A DNA stretch of 64,000 bases from Cliona cf. orientalis (lineage: Eukaryota > Porifera > Demospongiae > Clionaida > Clionaidae). This document shows, piece after piece, positions 24,045 through 39,000 of the stretch. A program made the translations under genes and the position numbers. The notes below the pieces were generated by a model. The model was not told where the DNA came from. It made no database searches and was given only the letters and a program-made list of their open reading frames with translations. Where the stretch lies: NCBI GenBank assembly GCA_963930775.1, contig OZ005689.1:7541569-7605568 (forward strand), read 5' to 3'. The first letter of the stretch is position 1, and the number at the start of each line of letters is the position of its first letter.

Positions 24045-27000
24045 CCTTCCTCTCTCCCTCCCTCCCTCCCTCCCTCCCTCCCTCTCTCTCTCCTCCTCTC
24101 CCCCTTCCCCTCCCCCTCTCCCCTCCCTCTCTCCCTCCCCCCTCTCTCTCTCCCTCCCTCCCTCCTTCCCTCCTTTCCTCCCTTTCTCTTGCTGTTTCTG
24201 ATATTATCCTAACCATCTCTGTGCATACAGAAATCTTCTGCAATGTGTATAGTCTGCCTGGTCAAATTGACATCGGCTGTGAAGCCAGCAGGGAGCTCAA
24301 TGGTACTGCCATCTGTCGGATTAATCTTCCAGGATTCCCTACCGAAGCAGTACCATGTAAGGTCATAGGATGAGTATACCACTTTGCTCTACTATTGATA
24401 AATTCGATGTATGTACATATTATTTCATCTGGGAAGTCGCTCAAGAGCGGTAGAGTGGCACAGCATTGCTATTCAATCACCATTTGATATTTGATGTGGT
24501 TTTAGTAGCATCCTTTGATGTTTAACCACAATACTAGCACCGATTATCTATATCTAATGCATTAGCAGATTTCAAACAAAATTTTAGAGATTTTTGCAAG
24601 ATTGTCAATTCACCAAACTTAACACTTTGTCAAAATTTTCCTCGCTATATTAGTATGGTAGTTTTTATTGTAAAATATAAGATATGTATTCATTCATCAA
24701 CACTAGGACCACATGACATTGCATCATCTTACTTTATTTTCAGGTGACATTGAGGCATTCTCACTGACCGATGAATTCTTGCCTCTTGGGAGCTACGTTT
24801 TGAACATTGAGGCTATTGATGTACTGGGGCAGTCTGCTGTACTTAATGTACCATTCACACTCACAGGTATAGTGAGATGTGTTATTGTATTATTACCGTA
24901 GTGTCCCAAGTAAACACCCATGGGTACTTAAATATAACTCGCAATTTTGGCCCGCATGGGCGCTTACCTGGGATATAAATTTTTTTGTTTGTATAGAAGC
25001 TGCTATATTGAATTCTTGAAATGCGGTACATGGGCGCTTACCTGGGAATGGGCGCTTGCCCAGGACACTACGGTACTTGTGGTGTTGTGAATGGCCCGCA
25101 ATTTTGGCCCGCATGGGCGCTTACCTGGGATATATAAATTTTTTTGTTTGCATAGAAGCTGCTATATTGAATTCTTGAAATGCGGTACATGGGCGCTTAC
25201 CTGGGAATGGGCGCTTGCCCAGGACACTACGGTACTTGTGGTGTTGTGAATGGTTCCTATAGTGGATTCTTGTGCATGCACCCCAAGCAGCATCAGCTAT
25301 GCACGACCATCCGTTATAATTTTTTGCCGTTACCTAATTTGTAAGCATACATTGAGTGATGGTGGAATGTCTTTGCTTGGGGCAGTAGCACATGTTTTTT
25401 ACAGCCAAATGCACGTTTTTTTGATGTGGCATTATTAGTGACTTAATTAATTATCAATTTGTAAGATGTAGGAGGAAATTTATTGATGTTTATCCATACT
25501 GTGAAGGTTTAATTTGTTGTGGTTTTGACTGCAATGAGGCATAGCTCTTATAACAAATTTCTGACATAATCATGCACTCTCTGTTTTCCACATTCCTATT
25601 CCCTCACGAATATTTGTGATAGTTATCTGAGAAAAGGGACTAATTTGCACTATGCATTTTTTTTGTCGTCAATAGCCCCAGGCTTCCCACTTGGTTTGTA
25701 GTCAGTTTGGGCCTTCTACTTCGCAGTCCAACATTAGAAGCTACAATAAGCCTCTTGTCCTGAGCGGAGAGCTCCCCCAAAGTGGATCATGAACAGTGGC
25801 GGATCCAGGATTTCTAGAAGGGGGGTTCTGATATACTTTTGCGCGCGAAGCGCGCGCGAATTTTTGGAAGCCACGCCCACTTTCGGGCGAAACCACGCCC
25901 ATTTCGCTTGTTCTTGAGACAAACTACCAGCCCTACCAGTCCAATCGATCTGTTTTCGAACAAATTTCTTCTAAAGCATTCATAAGGTGAGCCATAGCAG
26001 CAGTTTTCTAGTTTTGTAGCCAGAAAGGGGGGTTCCATTTAGCCTAACATCAGTATACTTCTTAGTGCTAGGTGCAGCCCAAAGGGGGGTTCCTGTGCAC
26101 CCCTGGATCCCCCTCTGGATCCGCCACTGATGAAACGGCAATTTTCGAATAGTCACGATTAATATATTTCCTTGAGATTGTGTACATGTAGTTCCAGACA
26201 TAATGCAGTGGCGGATCCAGGGGGGGTAAGGGGGGTGCAAGTGTACCCCCCTTTGGGCTGCATCCAACACTAAGAAGTACTGATGATAAACTAAAAGGAA
26301 CCCCCCTTTCTGGCTATAGAACTAAGAAAACTGCTGCTATGGCTCACCTTAGAAGAAAATTTGTTCGAAAACAGGTCGATTGGACTGGTAGGGCTGGTAG
26401 TTAGTCTCAAAAACGATCGAAATGGGCGTGGTTTTCCCTAAAGTGGGCGTGGCTTCTAAAATTTTGCGCGCGCTTCGCGCACAAGAATGTACTACAACCC
26501 CCCTTTTACAAATCCTGGATCCGCCACTGTAATGTATGCATAATTCAGAAATAGCGTAAAATATTCCCTATTCTCATGTCATGATTGTAAGCTTCTGTAC
26601 AAGTCACTTACTTGATCACTAGTACACACAGCCACATTAAAAAAAAGCTTACTCACAAACCTAGCTGTATAGTAGTTCCTTGACAGGGTGTACATTCTGA
26701 CTCTTCTGTATCCTAGCTATATAGGATGAGTGTTCTCGTACAGTAGTATGAAGATAAGTATTAAAATTACACTGCAGCAGGGTGAATACTGTACGTGATC
26801 GTTGGTTATAGTGTATTATTATGCAATACATTAAAAGATTGCTATAGCATCTATGATAATCTTCACTTTCATTTTGCAGCTGGTGTGGCGCCAGGCTTTC
26901 GCATCATATCAGGCCCGGTCCTACTTGGCCAAAGACCAGAGCTACTGGACTTTGCTGCTCGTTCTGGTAGTATCATATCTGTGATGGCTGCTGACACTCC

Positions 27001-30000
27001 ACAAACTGTCATTGTACAAAGAAACGTTGCCGTCACAATCAATTGCTCTGATTGGTTCCGCAATAATCCCGGAGATTCCACTTCCATCACTCACACTCCA
27101 CTTAATACCCTTGGAGATGAAATTGGGGAAGCTTTTACACTGCAACCGACAGATTTTGGACGCATATTGGTCGATGATGAATCGGTAACGATCACACGGA
27201 CCTTACTAGTGGGTGGAGCTGAAGATCCAGACTTCTCGCTGTATATGTGTGTGTCGTGTATGACTACTGATAATGGGCTGCTGGAGAATTGCGGAAGTGC
27301 CTCTGTGACTGTGTACCCAATTGGATCTGCTCCCGAAATTGATGCTGCCCCAGATGATGGTAAGCTATGAATATGTGGCTGAAAAGAGAGTATATCTGTA
27401 TACTAATTACTTCCCTGACGCTGAGCTTATATACGGTAGCATGAGGCAGTAATAATGTTTGACGACCCTTTACCAACCAACATATATAGGATTGGATAAA
27501 GGGTCATCATACCAAAATGTTTTAGGCAGTTATTGGAATCAAACCCTTGAATTGTATAATTCAATTCACTGTACATCTCTTGTGTGATGTATGTTCTAAT
27601 TGTTTCATCAATATCCAGAGCCACCCACTGTGGGAGACGCTGTGACAACAACAAGAATCGGTGCAGACTTCTGTCTCAACTTCCCCACTCGTCCTCCGAC
27701 TTTGCATATTGTTTGCAATGATGTCGATGAGTTGGGTGTTCTTCCGGTGCCTTCTCTCTCGTGGTACAAAGACGACGTGCTAGCCATCACGCAAGATTCC
27801 TTTGGACAGCCGTCCTTTAGCGAGGAATTCTTGAGCCAAGGAAGGAATGGTCTGCTTAGAACTGGTGCCCTCATGCCTCCAGCTCTGATTGCAATTCCTG
27901 GAACATCTCAGTCTGGCTATGGTGAACTCTTCTTGAACTTTATTTTAAGCATTTCTGATGCAAGCATGCTCCCATCCGGAGTCAATGCTAGTAATCTTGA
28001 CCGTGAAGTGTTCTCTGTGTTGCTTGGTAGATGGGAGTGTCGGGTCAATAACACATTTGGTGAGGACTCTGTGGTGACTGAACTGTCCGACTGTGGTGAG
28101 TTAGGGGTATCACTCATTGTACAAGTATTACTTTAGCATAATACATGTATGCATGGACAGGAGGCAAATTTCAGTTTATTATAAATAATCAATAGCCCTT
28201 GTGCACATGATATTAAGCGTGATTTTAATGTAAGTGTGCATATAAAATTTAATGCTACAACTGATCATTATTATGTGAGAGTTTAAGCTCATCAAATTCT
28301 TTATCTTAGCACTTTGTAAGTATATTATGGATAATTTTCTTTGCAGCAATTGTGATGTTTGTGTTGGATTGTAGCACAGCAATGGCTGGAGTGTCTGGTC
28401 CATTGCGTGTCAACTGCTTTGGTTCGAGAGACATTGCAAGTGTTGAATGCATCTACGATGATGGGTTGATCGTGGAACCATGTGAGCATATGAAGATACA
28501 ATGTCATGAGATGTTATGTGTATAATAGGATCTGGAGAGATGTAGCCTTACGATTATGCAGGACACAACCTATTAGCAGTTAATTGATACATGTATCTAA
28601 GTACAAGTGCACCTTCATCTGACCATTTGTTATAGTGGGTGTGTCTGGGTTTGGACACAGTAATATTATGCATTATATAACGTGACCTTTCATGACGAAA
28701 TAAAACCATGTTGTGCTGACAACTGATTTCTAGTTAGATCACCATTACCAACTACAACCTTTGAAGTATTGCTCCTACAATTTTGAAGTTATTTCCCTAT
28801 CCAATGTTTTGGCAGCTGGCTAGCTTATTGATTTAGTGGGCATGGCCATGTATTTGCATAAACGGTGGGTTCTGCATGCAACGTACATAGCACTTTTACC
28901 GTGCTTGCTGCAATTCAAGTTACCCCGCACGCATGCGCAAGGGGGTAAAGTAATCGGTTGTGTCGTCGCTGTTGTTGACGTAAGCACAAAAATCACCATA
29001 TCTCGAGATGTAGGCATCTAAGTGACTCGTAAGCACAACGAATCAATCGAATTTGGCGAAAAACTGGCTTCAGTGTGCGTAAAATCGAGGGATACGGTCC
29101 ACGAGCGTCACAAATAGTGCCTTTTTGTTGGCCACCGTAGCCATGCCTATCGACAGTGCCCATCAATTAATGCCCATTGTGCTTTCTGCTCATGCGCACA
29201 ACTAAGTGGCCAGGCATATGACTGGTAAAGATCGTTAGTGTTCTAAATAATGCTCGTGACATCTATAGTGACTGAAATCTGAAGTCCATGGAACCAATCA
29301 CTATGTAAGATAGCTATACTATTATTATAATAAAATATAGGTAGAAATTCATGTCTTCCTAGTCTTGGCTAGGTCTGGGTGCAGAGAGCGCTATTTCAAG
29401 TGTCACCGGGACAATTAGCTAAGTAGCATTTCCATTATTTCTCTCAATTATAGCCATGCACCGAAAGTAAATCTATAGATTGCACGATGTGCACGTGGGT
29501 TGTGTGCTCTACAGAGCTCTAGCTTTTATTAAGGATGGTCTGGGTATAATATTTTGGCTTATATCTACATGACTACAAAGGGAGCAGCAGCCCGCGTTTC
29601 AATGGAAAAGAAAGAAAAGACAAGTGTGTCTATAGATCATTACTACACAATCAAACAAAGAAGTGACTGGAGACTTTTTCTGTGTGCAGCTGCCCTGCTT
29701 GCCTTGTTGCAATGATGGTAATGGCTCCATATGATGGACGGTCAATGTTAGCTACATGGCCAACTCCTTCGAGCCATAACTCTATAAGTATAGATTTCTA
29801 GAAGCTATGAAGCAGATTTTTGTGTAGAGGAATGATTCCTCTATCAATCCATGCCAAAAAATGAACAATGATGATTATCACCTTGGGCAACTATTTTGGT
29901 CTGAAGTGACATCGTTCTCAGTTGCTATCTGCATGAAAAATGCACCTCGCTTCACATTTTTGCCCTGGGGATGACTAGAGCATCAAATCGAAACGTTGGC

Positions 30001-33000
30001 AAGTTTTACCGAACAGTTAGTTGTCCGCAGAGAATCTTTGTTTATTTCATTTTTATTTTGGTAGGTATCTCAGATTGATATGCAGCTGTCATGGAGGGTC
30101 ACATATATTATGTGACCCTCCATGACAAAACCAGCCATATTGCGCTGACAACCGATTTTTAGTTAAGGCCACCATTACCAAGTACAACCTTTTAACTATT
30201 GCTCCTGCAAATTTGAAGTCTCTAGCCCATGTAGTTATGGAGATGTGAGCCAAAATGTACCCGGATCACCTGTAATAAAATGTGCAGCAAGCACGATGAA
30301 ACATTGCTACGTACGTTGCACGCGGAAGTCCGTATACTCACTGTTTATGCAAAGTACGTGGCCACGCCCACTAAGTCAAAAAGCCAGATGGTGGCTAAAA
30401 TGTTGGAAAGAAAGCAGCACCCGGCGTTTCGATGGAAAAGAACGAAAAGATAAGCGTGTCTATAGATCGTTAGTACATAAAATCAAAGAAAAAAGTGTCT
30501 GGAGAGTTACTTTTGTGCAGCTGCCGTGCTTGCCTACCTGCAACTATGGCAACCGGGCTCCGTATCATGGACTGTCAATATCAGCTACACGGCCGACTTC
30601 TTCGAGCCGTAACTCTGTAGCTAAGTATAGCGTTCTAGAAGCTACGAAGCAGATTTTTTGCGTAGAGGAATGATTCCTCTATCGATCTACGCCAAAAAGT
30701 GAAAAATGACAATTATCACCTTGGGCAACTAAATAGATCTCTATCTCAGATTGATATCCAGTGCAATACGGTTGGTTTTGTCGTGGACGGTCACATATTA
30801 TTATGTACTTGTGGAGGATATCCATTGGTGTACATTATTCTGTAGGTGATTTTCCGGTCACTGTGGACTTCACTCGGTTTGCTCCTGGTAGTCACCGCCT
30901 GCTCTTGAACGTCACCTCAACAGGCGGGGAAATTGCTACACATGAAGTGGGATTTAATGTGCCAGCCCCTCTAGGTAAGTATCACTGTATACACACACAT
31001 GGTATACATGGTATACATGACTGGGCTGACAGACAGTCAGCTATACATTAAGATCACGTGATAGTGTTCCGCCCACGCATGGTCAAAGTTCACATGAATA
31101 ATAAATGAGACAGTTATATTCCAGTTTTTGTCCACGTTCTTTGTACAGTCAAGACACAGGTAAGTAGCTCTCCTAATGCCTGCCTCGTGGTCCACAAAAA
31201 CGAAAAGCAAACCTGCCACTGTCTGTTTGCAAGCGCGGGTAAATTTTACAATTTTCTGTGTCATTTTTTGCCAAGGTAAACAGCCTCTATGTAATGACAT
31301 ACAAATGAAACGATAGCTTATGAGTCTCTACAGAGCCAAGTATAGCGTTTGAACTCTGTCGAGTTATACAAACAGAAAGCGAACATAAAAATTTACTGCT
31401 CAGCTGCCATGTGACATGCTTAATGGCGGCCCTCCAGGACAAAACCTTGTCTGACGACTCACCATCTTAGAATTTTCGAAAAAGTGCTATACTTGGCCCT
31501 GCTCCAATCGATGTACTATCGTAAACGACAACGAAGTCAGTTTGTTCGAGTCTCTGGTCTTCCAAAGTTGACGCAGAAATTTCGACTTTTGTTTACAGAT
31601 GGAAATGGTCGACATTCGTTCGCGTTTCTGACAAAACCGCATTTAAACATACGTGAATTAAGTCCGTGCGCAATTATTTATAAATTGCGCGTCGAATACT
31701 ATCCCGTAACCTTAATTTTAACTTAATAATTATTTAGTATTATCTTTGAAAGAAGGGGAAGGAGCAAGTTGGTGGATCTACCGTATTCGCTCGATCAGAC
31801 GCCGCTCTCGATTAGTCACCGCTCTCGAATAGTCGCCGCACCTCCGGAAGTGTTGAACGAAATAGTCGCCGCTCTCGAATAGTAGCCACGCCACGCCTAC
31901 TGAGAATACCAGCATGTGGACATGCCTCGCGACTCGTTTTCAATGGCAGGCACACGATAAACAGTCTAGAACAAGTTCTAACTTTCTTTTACATCAGCAA
32001 AGGGGCCAGAATCTCCTAGATCAGTGGTATCAATCGACCGTTTCTCAAAGGATTGTCTCTCTGGTGGCTACTGGTATTAATAAACGCCGCTCTCGAATAG
32101 TCGCCGCTCTCGAATAAATGCCGCACAAACTCGGACGATGAAATAAATAGTAGCCGCGGCGTCTGATCGAGCGAATACGGTAAATGCATATTATTGTAGA
32201 TATCTACTGATTACATATTAATTATATATAGGCCTCTGAATAAAAAAATGTATTCTCTAAGAGATGTTATATTAAGATCACTCTTGTCAAATGTGTGACT
32301 AAGCTTTATTTGAGCTAACCAGATAATAAACTTGGTATTGAAGTGACATGTATTCTCGATTCCTGGTACATATTGTTGCATAGCCAATCATGATGACACC
32401 TAGGCTACAATAATACTATGGTCCAGATAATATAGTATTTACTCTCCTACGCAGTTATAACTTGCAGTGTGTCAGATTCCCCTGGAGTGACAAGTGTGGC
32501 TTGTGTGGTCTCCAAGGAGTTATTCCTCACTCCATCCTGCTCACTTCAAAGAGTGGGAGCTACAGAGTCTCAATCAATAATATGCAGTAAGCCAGAGTTG
32601 CGTTAATACAGAGTCTCATGTCCAATTTATTTGTTTGATTGTGCACTAATAAGGGGAGAGGGAAAAGAAAGAGAAATGGATGAACGATAGGTAGCAAGAG
32701 AGAGGGAGAGGGAGGGGGAAAAGTGGAGGGAGATAAAGGGTGGGAAAGAGAGGGATAAGGAAGAGAGGAAGGGAAATGGGGAAGGAAGGGGAAGGAGAGA
32801 GAGAGAGAAAGAGAGAGAGAGAAGCAAAGAAAGAGGAGCAAAAATCACTTGTAGAGTTTGCCAATTACTCTTTTCGTGGTGTGGCTTTGCAGGTGATCTC
32901 ACTGGAATTGAGCTGACCTCCAGTTTGTACCCACCGGGAGACTATGTCCTGACAATCTCTGCCATTGATGTTGAAGAACAAACCACAACAGTGCAAGTCA

Positions 33001-36000
33001 ACTTGACAATTCAAAGTAACCACACAAACCTTAATTGCTATCAAATACATGTATGATTGGGTACATGCAGCTGTGTGTAGAATGAGTAATACTCAGCAGA
33101 GGTAGCTGTTATTTTAACAAGGTCTTGGCGGTTGTCTGATAAATATTTTGTACCGCTGAGTCTCAATCTCCTTGGTGTTCGACTTTGATGGGCATCGTGT
33201 AGACTCTCAATCCTTATATTCTTATACTCTTTAGCTATCCATAACCAAAGATTGTAGGCTTCTCAACTCGACATTATACACATGTAATGTTATTGCAAAT
33301 AATCTTATATGTTTGTGCTGCATATTTGATATCTTAATACAATACTTCTGTGGACTATGCCACAATAATATTGAGCATTTCTGTGCCTAAGTAAATGTAG
33401 TCATGGGGTACATTTATCTAAAATTGGAGGTACTAGGAATTATGCACTCCTTATTTTTCATTAATGCATTACCACAGCAACTGAAAGTAGAATTACTGCA
33501 GCTTGTACTTAGATTGAGCTACATGCGAATCTGAACAAATTCACTGCTGTTAAACTCTTAATGGCTTTTTCCCCACAGGTACTGGTGAGTCTCCTATCCA
33601 GTGCAGAACAACACTAGACTGTAGTGGAGAGTTCACATTGATGTCTGCTGAAGACTGCTGTGTTGGAAATCCAGATGGTCTATCGTTCACAGTACCTGGA
33701 GTAGAAATGTGTCAAGTATGCATTGGTATGTATTAACTAGTCCAAAATGATGTGAAAATGTCAAGCAAAATGTGATGATGACAAACTGATCAGGGGCGTA
33801 GCCAGGTTTGTTTGAAAAGAGGGGACAAGATTGTGTGCAAAGTGAACGAAAATTTACAGACAGGAAGCCACACCCAGCAATTAAATCATGCACTCCTGAG
33901 TATTCCTATTTTTGTGCCCTTTGAACTCAGCAAACTCATAAATCTCGAGACCACAACCGAAGCTAGTCTGGCGGGGGCTGGTTCATCAGTTTGTTTAGAA
34001 ATAGCTTTATATTCAGCCTTTCTATGATCAATTTTGACTCTGAAAACTACTGCAACAACTTGGTACTGGTATATAATGGCAAGAAGTGATAAATATTGCA
34101 TGACTCTGGGAAAAAGGTGGGGGGGGGGGGGGGCCAAATGCCCCCTGTGCTCCCCCCTGGTAATGCCCCTGCTGAAAATTCTCAGTATTCTTCCTTGCAT
34201 ACACGAGGGATATTGGTGATTTCCTTTGATATGGGAGTAGAGCCGAGCCCAAGCTTTGGTGTAGATGTAGGCTCCACCCCCTCCAAATAGTATTGGGTTG
34301 AGGAGGACGCCAACATCAGTTTGTAGCTAATACTGTGTATGAGACTATAAAAAGTGAATCTTCTGATGTATATGCTTATTACAAGTTTCACAATTCTCTC
34401 TTATAGTGTTTGGTTGGTTTAATGATTCCATCACCGGAGTAGAACAGGGACCTGGTATTTCAATTCCTGTTGGCTATCAGAAAGGGGCTGCACAGGCTGC
34501 ACAAAACCTCGTATTTGATGTTGTCGACCAACCAGGAACTGCGAGTACGTATGATAATATAGAAATAGTGAAATAATCTGGAAAGAGGAAGGGAGAGTGA
34601 GGAGTGGTAGATGGAAAGGAGCAGGAGAGAGCGATGGAGAAGGAGGGGGAGAGTGGGGGGGGGGGGGGGGGGGAGATGGAGAGAATATTAAAATTATTGT
34701 TTTATTGACTCCTCAGATCCAGTATCATCAATGGACTATACTATTGGTACTAGTCGCGTGAGAATTCTGGCTGGATCAACTACTCCTGACAATGTTATTG
34801 TTACATTCCGAGTGGATACTATTGCTCAAGAGCCCGATGAAACACTGAGTCTTCAGTTGGTTCCGTTAATACCTGGACCAACGGGTGATGCAATCTTTTT
34901 TAGAGACTCTATCACACTGACCATCATTGACTCTGATAGTGAGTAACAAACTTACAGAGCTAACTTTTGTCGGTCTATGCCTGAATTATTTGTTGTATTG
35001 TGAAGCTCTAGTTAGATCCTAATTATGTCAAATCCTGTGATCTGATTGGTCAGGAACTGGTATCTATTTCCCATATAAACTTATCATATAAACCTATAAA
35101 ATTTTCCTATGAACTCATAAAAAATTAATTATTGTTGCCTATGGTTAGGATTGTTGCTTGGCAGCAGTTTATATGTCAAACTCATGGGCATTGTTGCCAT
35201 GCAGAATCTAAACTTGTTAGACACTAGTACTGTTTAGTCGGTTTCATCGTGATTTAGAAGACCTCCGGGCTCAGTAGAATCCTCACTTCACTCGGGATTC
35301 TACATAGAGCCCTTTGATCTTCTAATCACATAGAAACCTCCTAAACAGTGTCTATAACTCAACAAATTCGGCACAAAATAACAATAATATCCACTTCCTG
35401 TTCCATTTGATTGTCACATTAAATCCTTTTCATGTCTTCAGCCCTTATATTATATTTTGCAGCTGTTCAAATTCTACTTACTGAAGATGATTATCGTACC
35501 AGTGAATCTGGGCTGCTGCCAGTTGTGGTATCAAAAAGTTCTAGGATTGCTTCTCCTATTACTCTGACTGTTTCTCCAGTGACTATTGACGAGGCAGTTG
35601 CATCAGGAATACCTTTACCTCCATTAATCCCAGAAGATAATCCCCTGTCACCTTCCAGAGCCAGTGAGTTCTTACCTGGTGCAGGAATTGATGATAATCA
35701 TAGCTAGCAGCACCATATCCTGCTTCTCTTCCGATACTTTTTAATAATAATATATTATTGCTTAGGGTTGTCTAGTTATAAACTGTTTATTGTGCCAGGA
35801 GCATTATGCATTTCTTTTTATGACTAGTCATGCAATGCGGATTGTGTACGTACGTGCTCTAGAGAGAAACTTCACTTAGTACGATCTTTCTATGAAATTA
35901 TTAACAACCTTCCTTTGCAGATCTTGATGATTTCAACAACACAGTACTTACCATCACTTTTGCTGCTGATGAGGATGCAGAGATGAGTGACTTGGCTGCC

Positions 36001-39000
36001 TTTATCTCTATCATTGATGATGCCATCAATGAAGCAGTGGAGCAATTTTTTGTAGTCCAGCTCTCTCTGGGCAGTAGTCTGAACCCAGCTGGGGTGGATA
36101 TCAGTGTCCGTCCGACAAGTCTTGGCAGAATAATTGATAATGATCGTAAGTATACGTATTATTTTGGCATGGAAGATTGTATACATAGGTCAAGTGGAAA
36201 TCAAAGATGAAGGGTTGTTTTCCTTAAATTATCAATAGGTTTTAGAATGCACAAATTTAAACTTGGCTTTGTGTAGTTGAGATAGCCTGACATGTGCATT
36301 TGAGATGGATCTTAATGTATTTTAGAGGATACAGTTACTGAGAAGGGTGAATAATTAATAATGCAAGAGCTAGATTTAATATACTGCTAATGTATGTCAC
36401 ATTATGAATCTAAAAACCTTTTAAACCCTAAAATTTGTAACCACTGTCTCTATGATCTAACATAAACACCAATATTTGCAGCCATCAGAATAGGATTTGA
36501 AGAATCCACTTACAGCTTCTCAGAGCCCTCCTCTGTTCTTGAGGAGTACAATATCTACCTAGCCAAAGAAGAGGAAGTGGTGTCTGAGCAAACTTTCCTT
36601 ATTAATGTCATTGTTTCTGCATCAGTGCCCCCTGATTCAACTCTTCAACCTGCCATTTTGGGCGATGATTATTTGATTGATTTTTCCAACGCCTCATCAG
36701 TGGTCATCACTTTTCCTCCATCAGCACAACGAGTGCCGTTTACTGTCATCATACTACCAGACAATGTTCCTGAAGGAGATGAAGCTTTTATTGCCAGTTC
36801 AGAGCCATCAGATGGTTCTCCAGCCTATCTCCTCCCAAGTGAATTATCTCCAGAAAGTGTAATTGTCATCACCGATGGCGGACCACCAATCAGTGAGTGA
36901 TATTGGTGTTAATCTTCTTGGTCACAGCAATTGTTTTGTGTATTTGGCAAGAAGAATCCAACACTTAGATTTTGTGCCATGCTATAAGCGTTGATTGCCT
37001 GCTAATTGAAGTTGCACACATTCACATGGTAAACGAACACTGGGCGTGGCGGATGACTGATACATTCGCATGTACATTCAAACCTTCCTGCTGAGGTACC
37101 GCTCTAATGGATGTTTGTGACTTTCTAGGCATCATGTTGGCTCTCGATTGCATACTTATTGGTATCATGATTCTGACTCTTTAATTGTGCACAACTGAAG
37201 ATTGCAGTCTTCTCAACTTAACCATCGTGAACGTCTTTTGCAATTCACACGGTCAATGTCCGCATACTTCTGTGGACTATACCATGATATTGGGCATGCC
37301 CATACTTTCTGTGCCTGCTTTTAACTGAATTTTCGAATTAATTAAAAGCGATTACACCTTATAATATTATGACAGAAAATTGTTATGATCAACAGCTAAT
37401 CCTGAAAGCAATGAAGATTCTCTCTGGACCACTTATTATTCGGTTTATAACTTGCTGTTATTCAACTAAATGTTTATAACTTATGAACATTTCAATTTGA
37501 TGCTCTAGTCATCCTTAGTCTAGGTCAGAGGATAACTAGAGTATCAATTGAAATGTGGCATTGTCAAGTTGTCAGCTCCCAATTAAGTTGTCCACAGAGA
37601 ATCTTCATTACTTTTTATACGGCTAAGAAAGATGTTATGTACTAATAATCATTACCTATTTTCTGTGACTTTTTCCAACCATGCAGTGCCTGAGCTTGAT
37701 TGCATTCCTCTATTGGGTACAAATCTTCTCACCATCAGCTGCTTCTCTTCCAGTGGTCCTATTGATACCGCCACATGCTCAATTGATGGAGGACCTGCTT
37801 ATCAATGTAAATTGAGAAATATTCAATATCCAGGAATTTTTTTAGAGTTTGGGGAGGAAGCACAGGGATTTCCCACCAGTGAGGTTGATTTCCCTTCCCA
37901 ATTTGTACACAATGAACGGTCCTAAAGTATGTCTGATTCCCGGTTCCCTCCTCCAGAAATACCAGCTATTTACAATCCTGTATTAATCCCAACAATGTTA
38001 TTTCTGAATATGTGTTTGATGTCGATTGGTACTTGTTTAATCATTTTGCAGGTGATCCACAATTTCTTGAAATTGACCCGTTTTTGTTAACACCTGGTCC
38101 ACATATTCTGTCTGTTTCATTCAATCTGACAAACGGTGCAGAAGGAATTTTTGCATATAATTTCACTGCTGAAGAAAGACCAGGTACGTAAGTAAAATTA
38201 ACAAGTGAGGTAGGGAAACCTAATGAATATGTCACACTTAAGTCATATCATTCATTATTGGCAAGTTCCCCATTATTCACTTATATGTGCATGTATGTGA
38301 TTAACGATTGCATGCTAGTTATTCAAGAATGTTGGAAATAGTGTAGAATCAATAGTTGTGGGATTTGACCTATGCAAAGTTGCTAAATGTTGTAATTTCA
38401 TGTTTGTTTGTTCCTTGCAGGTGCTACAATTGAGCTCATAGGTCCATCCTTGGAAGATGGTGAATTATTTATCATTGAAGAAGGAGAAACTCTTACATTG
38501 CTCATAGCAGCAAGTGGATTCAGCTATGGGAATATCCCTCTCAATGTCTCACTGATTACTTACTCTGATTATGCTGCTCTTGGCTTTACCCTAGAAGACG
38601 AGTTCAGCTCAGCTCTAGTTCCCGAGGATGCCGCCTCATGTAAGCTTCAAAAGTTACTTTGAAAGTTACACAAACATTAATTTTGGGCTAATAGCTAAAA
38701 TTATGCAGTAAAGAATTTGTAAGAGATGAACAACCTTTGCAGGGATCACTGTATAATAATCATTGCCATTGCTGATTTCTTTTCTTAGCTGATGATCTGA
38801 ATTTGTTTTCGGCGAGATATTTGGTTTCAGCTGGAGCTCCCCTTCCTCCACTGAGGATTCAAATCAGCACCATTTTAGACTCTATGCCTGAAGATGCAGA
38901 AGGTGCCGTTCTATTGCTGAGATTCCAGGAATCGGAATTGGATGAACGTGATATGGAACAAGTGCAGCTGGTCAGGAATTCATACCTTATCAGGATAAAT

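Noticed and set aside
24004-24243. Arg/Glu/Gly-rich and Pro/Ser-rich open frames on both strands
   Set aside because: Products of ATT and CT microsatellites in an intron.
30245-30673. 142-codon plus-strand frame in intron 26-27
   Set aside because: It lies in a repeated sequence whose sister copy at 29.6-29.9 kb does not keep the frame; no recognisable domain.
31484-31726. 80-codon plus-strand frame in intron 27-28
   Set aside because: Basic, domain-free and next to a foldback element; no splice sites in phase with the gene.
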